Notes under the pieces: generated by a model | Seen by the model: only the letters and a program-made list of their open reading frames with translations | The model's database searches: none | Told to the model about the DNA's origin: nothing | Source of the DNA: RGIG1828 sp045536915 | GTDB lineage: Bacteria; Bacillota; Clostridia; UMGS1810 | NCBI GenBank assembly: GCA_045536915.1 | Contig: JAZSOL010000146.1 | Coordinates: 1-8,291, forward strand | Reading direction: 5' to 3' | DNA: 8,291 nt | Shown: piece by piece, positions 6,798 to 8,291 of the stretch | Layout: each line of letters opens with the position of its first letter | How positions within the stretch are numbered: position 1 is the stretch's first letter | Made by a program: the position numbers and the translations under genes

Positions 6798-6890
6798 AAC
6801 AAAATTGACTTCGTCAATTAACTGTTCGCTTCGCTCACAATTTTATAAGGAAAATTTTGTTGTTACAAGCAATTGCTGACGCAATTTCCT
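6798..6890. repeat. Cluster of small palindromes (possible REP/MITE-like element)
   Basis: About 93 bp between HlyIII and the terminator are packed with complementary arms. Outer arms AACAAAATT (6798-6806) and AATTTTGTT (6853-6861) are perfect complements. Inside, AATTGAC (6803-6809) and GTCAATT (6813-6819) form a 7-bp stem with a TTC loop. The duplicated TTCGC unit (6826-6835) sits in an imperfect stem. AATTGC (6871-6876) and GCAATT (6881-6886) form a third stem. AGGAAA (6848-6853) and TTTCCT (6885-6890) are a further complementary pair. No reading frame of note crosses it. The combination resembles small dispersed palindromic repeats of bacterial genomes, but only one copy is visible here, so repeat status is inferred. 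Confidence 0.45.
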
Positions 6891-6914
6891 ATGTAATAAA
6901 AAAAATTGTATTTT

Positions 6915-6962
6915 AAAAAGGATACCTGTGAACAATATTTCGTTCACCGATATCCTTTTTTT
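6915..6962. terminator. Strong bidirectional rho-independent terminator
   Basis: AAAAAGGATA (6915-6924) pairs perfectly with TATCCTTTTT (6951-6960). Inside it GTGAAC (6928-6933) pairs with GTTCAC (6942-6947), with a 3-by-3 internal bulge and an 8-nt loop. The plus strand ends in a run of seven T for the HlyIII operon. The minus strand ends in five T followed by A's for the PaaK-like gene. It sits between convergent genes, as expected for a shared terminator. Confidence 0.88.
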
Positions 6963-6971
6963 ATCAGCAAT

Positions 6972-8225
6972 TTAAATTCGCCTGTCAATTAAAATTTTGA
7001 GTTTTCCGGTTCTCGGATTATATTCAAGGTCAGAGGGCTTGCACCACTGCACCTGAGGAACTTCAAGAGTTCCGTCGTTTATTGCATCAAGCATAAGCGG
7101 TCTTTCCTCATATAATTTTTCCAAAAACTTATCGGTATTCTTATCTGACGTTTCGGGAACTGCAATCCTGAATATAAACTGATCTTTTGATTCACGAACA
7201 ACAACAATCTGATATGAATAATATTCTATATTGGATTTGCTGAGCACATTTCCCACATCCTGCGGATAAAGAGAAACATATCCGGCTCTTGCCGCTGCAT
7301 TGCTTCTGCCGAGAATTATGAATTTGCGGTCAGGTGCTCCTTCGGGTTCTGTGTATTCACCCATATCACCAACAGGGTAGCGTATAAGCGGAGTGAGTGT
7401 TTTGAAAAGGCTGGTAAGATAAATCACTCCGGGTCTGCCCTGTTCAGTGATAATTTCATCCGTGTCGGGGTCGATAAGTTCGAGTATGCATAAATCCGAC
7501 ATAATCCTGTGTTCGTTGAATCCGCAGTCTTTTGTGAAATATCCAATGGGTCCGCCATCGTTTGATGCATAAAAAACGGAGCGAAAATCAACATCTCTGC
7601 CGAACGCCTTGCGAATTGCTTCTCTCTGGTCGTTATAGAGCGTTTCGCCGGCAAAATAAACCGTTTCCACGTTGAAACCGGTGAGATTGTTTTCTTTTAT
7701 GTATGATGCAATTTTAGTGAGGATTGACGGAATTCCGGCAATACATTCAATCTGATGGTCAAGAATTGTTGATACCATTTCTTCAATGCTTATATTCCCC
7801 GAAATATTATACATAATAGTTTTGGCAGGTGCAAAATAAAGCATGCTGTAGGTGTAAAGAAAGCTTGCATAAAGTCCGCCGGCATAAAACATATTGGCAA
7901 ATTTTTTGCCGTTTTCAAGCCCGCCTCTGGCAAGCACTACGCCGCTTAAATGACACATCGTTTCCCATTCTTCTGCGGTGTAGAGCGAATATTTGGGATT
8001 GCCGGTTGTTCCGCCGCTTTTGAATATCTGACCGTCAACGTGCTCTCCTGTTGCCACAGTTCCGCCGAACTTATCGCAGTTTTCCCAGAAATCGTCCTGA
8101 TCTATAAGCGGATAGCTTTCCAGAGGGGCATCCTCGGGGATGCCCTCATAAAGGTCCTTGTAATATTTTGAATTTTTCCTTGCAAAGGAGATTATCTCCT
8201 TCACAGTATATGTTTTAAAGCTCAT
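6972..8225 (-). CDS. PaaK-like adenylate-forming enzyme (ANL superfamily acyl-activating protein)
   Basis: The protein has 417 residues, close to the length of phenylacetate-CoA ligase (PaaK) and related enzymes that activate a carboxylic acid as an acyl-adenylate. Visible motifs in order are the P-loop FKSGGTTGNPK (68-78), YFAGETLY (190-197), YASNDGG (219-225), RYPVGDMGEY (282-291) with D287 as the expected ATP-ribose ligand, and the hinge ILGRSNAAARAG (304-315). TGKLK (406-410) near the C-terminus probably holds the catalytic lysine. The substrate is not readable. The acceptor could be CoA, a carrier protein or none; LuxE-like and EhpF-like proteins share this fold. GAGGAGG at 8236-8230 is the ribosome binding site. 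The start ATG overlaps the stop of the upstream gene by 4 nt (ATGA), so the two are translationally coupled. A terminator follows closely downstream, making this the last gene of its operon. Confidence 0.85.
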   Translation of the reverse strand: MSFKTYTVKEIISFARKNSKYYKDLYEGIPEDAPLESYPLIDQDDFWENCDKFGGTVATGEHVDGQIFKSGGTTGNPKYSLYTAEEWETMCHLSGVVLARGGLENGKKFANMFYAGGLYASFLYTYSMLYFAPAKTIMYNISGNISIEEMVSTILDHQIECIAGIPSILTKIASYIKENNLTGFNVETVYFAGETLYNDQREAIRKAFGRDVDFRSVFYASNDGGPIGYFTKDCGFNEHRIMSDLCILELIDPDTDEIITEQGRPGVIYLTSLFKTLTPLIRYPVGDMGEYTEPEGAPDRKFIILGRSNAAARAGYVSLYPQDVGNVLSKSNIEYYSYQIVVVRESKDQFIFRIAVPETSDKNTDKFLEKLYEERPLMLDAINDGTLEVPQVQWCKPSDLEYNPRTGKLKILIDRRI

Positions 8226-8291
8226 ATATCCTCCTCACATACCTTTGTAAGTCTGATGATATCATCGGTAAGTTCCTTAAATTCTCCCTCT
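8222..8291 (-). CDS. C-terminal tail of an unidentified protein (gene enters from the right)
   Basis: A reading frame enters at the right edge and encodes 22 residues before its TGA: EGEFKELTDD followed by IIRLTKVCEEDI. The TGA overlaps the ATG of the PaaK-like gene as ATGA, which marks the end of a real upstream gene in the same operon. The tail is charged and probably helical. It is too short to name. In operons with LuxE-like activating enzymes the partner is often a LuxC-like acyl-CoA reductase, but nothing here proves that. Confidence 0.7.
   Translation of the reverse strand, partial: EGEFKELTDDIIRLTKVCEEDI

Overview
The window looks like ordinary chromosomal DNA from a low-GC Firmicute, most likely an anaerobic Clostridia-class organism. 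The evidence is the AT-rich sequence, AGGAGG-type ribosome binding sites before almost every gene, the cysE-cysS-mrnC gene order typical of Firmicutes, a YitT-family membrane protein and a short four-cysteine protein of a kind I recall from clostridial genomes. No phage, insertion sequence, rRNA, tRNA or CRISPR array is visible. A finer taxonomic placement cannot be made from this sequence alone.

Layout. Positions 1-3489 are all minus-strand. Read in transcription order they are a serine O-acetyltransferase with an unusual N-terminal membrane helix (cysE), cysteinyl-tRNA synthetase (cysS), Mini-ribonuclease III (mrnC), a YitT-family membrane protein, and the first 21 codons of a transketolase N-terminal subunit that leaves the window at position 1. 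Gaps are short or negative and no terminator is visible, so all five may form one operon. Positions 3490-3654 hold two divergent sigma-A-type promoters, each with 17-bp spacing. The cysE promoter gives a leader of only about 50 nt, which leaves no room for a T-box.

Positions 3655-6768 are a plus-strand operon: a 64-residue four-cysteine protein, a cytoplasmic GH36-type alpha-galactosidase-like enzyme and a hemolysin III/PAQR-family membrane protein. Positions 6769-6971 are intergenic, with a cluster of small palindromes followed by a strong bidirectional terminator. From 6972 to the right edge is a second minus-strand unit: a PaaK-like adenylate-forming enzyme, translationally coupled by a 4-base overlap to an upstream gene of which only the last 22 codons are present.

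How the genes work together. The cysE-cysS-mrnC block links cysteine synthesis (O-acetylserine), Cys-tRNA charging and 23S rRNA maturation. The GH36 operon suggests hydrolysis of imported alpha-galactosides, but no transporter or regulator lies in the window. The PaaK-like gene and its truncated partner probably activate a carboxylic acid as an acyl-adenylate. I did not find a convincing new system. The most notable items are the membrane-anchored CysE, the small cysteine-rich protein leading the glycosidase operon, the palindrome cluster and the uncharacterised acyl-activating pair.
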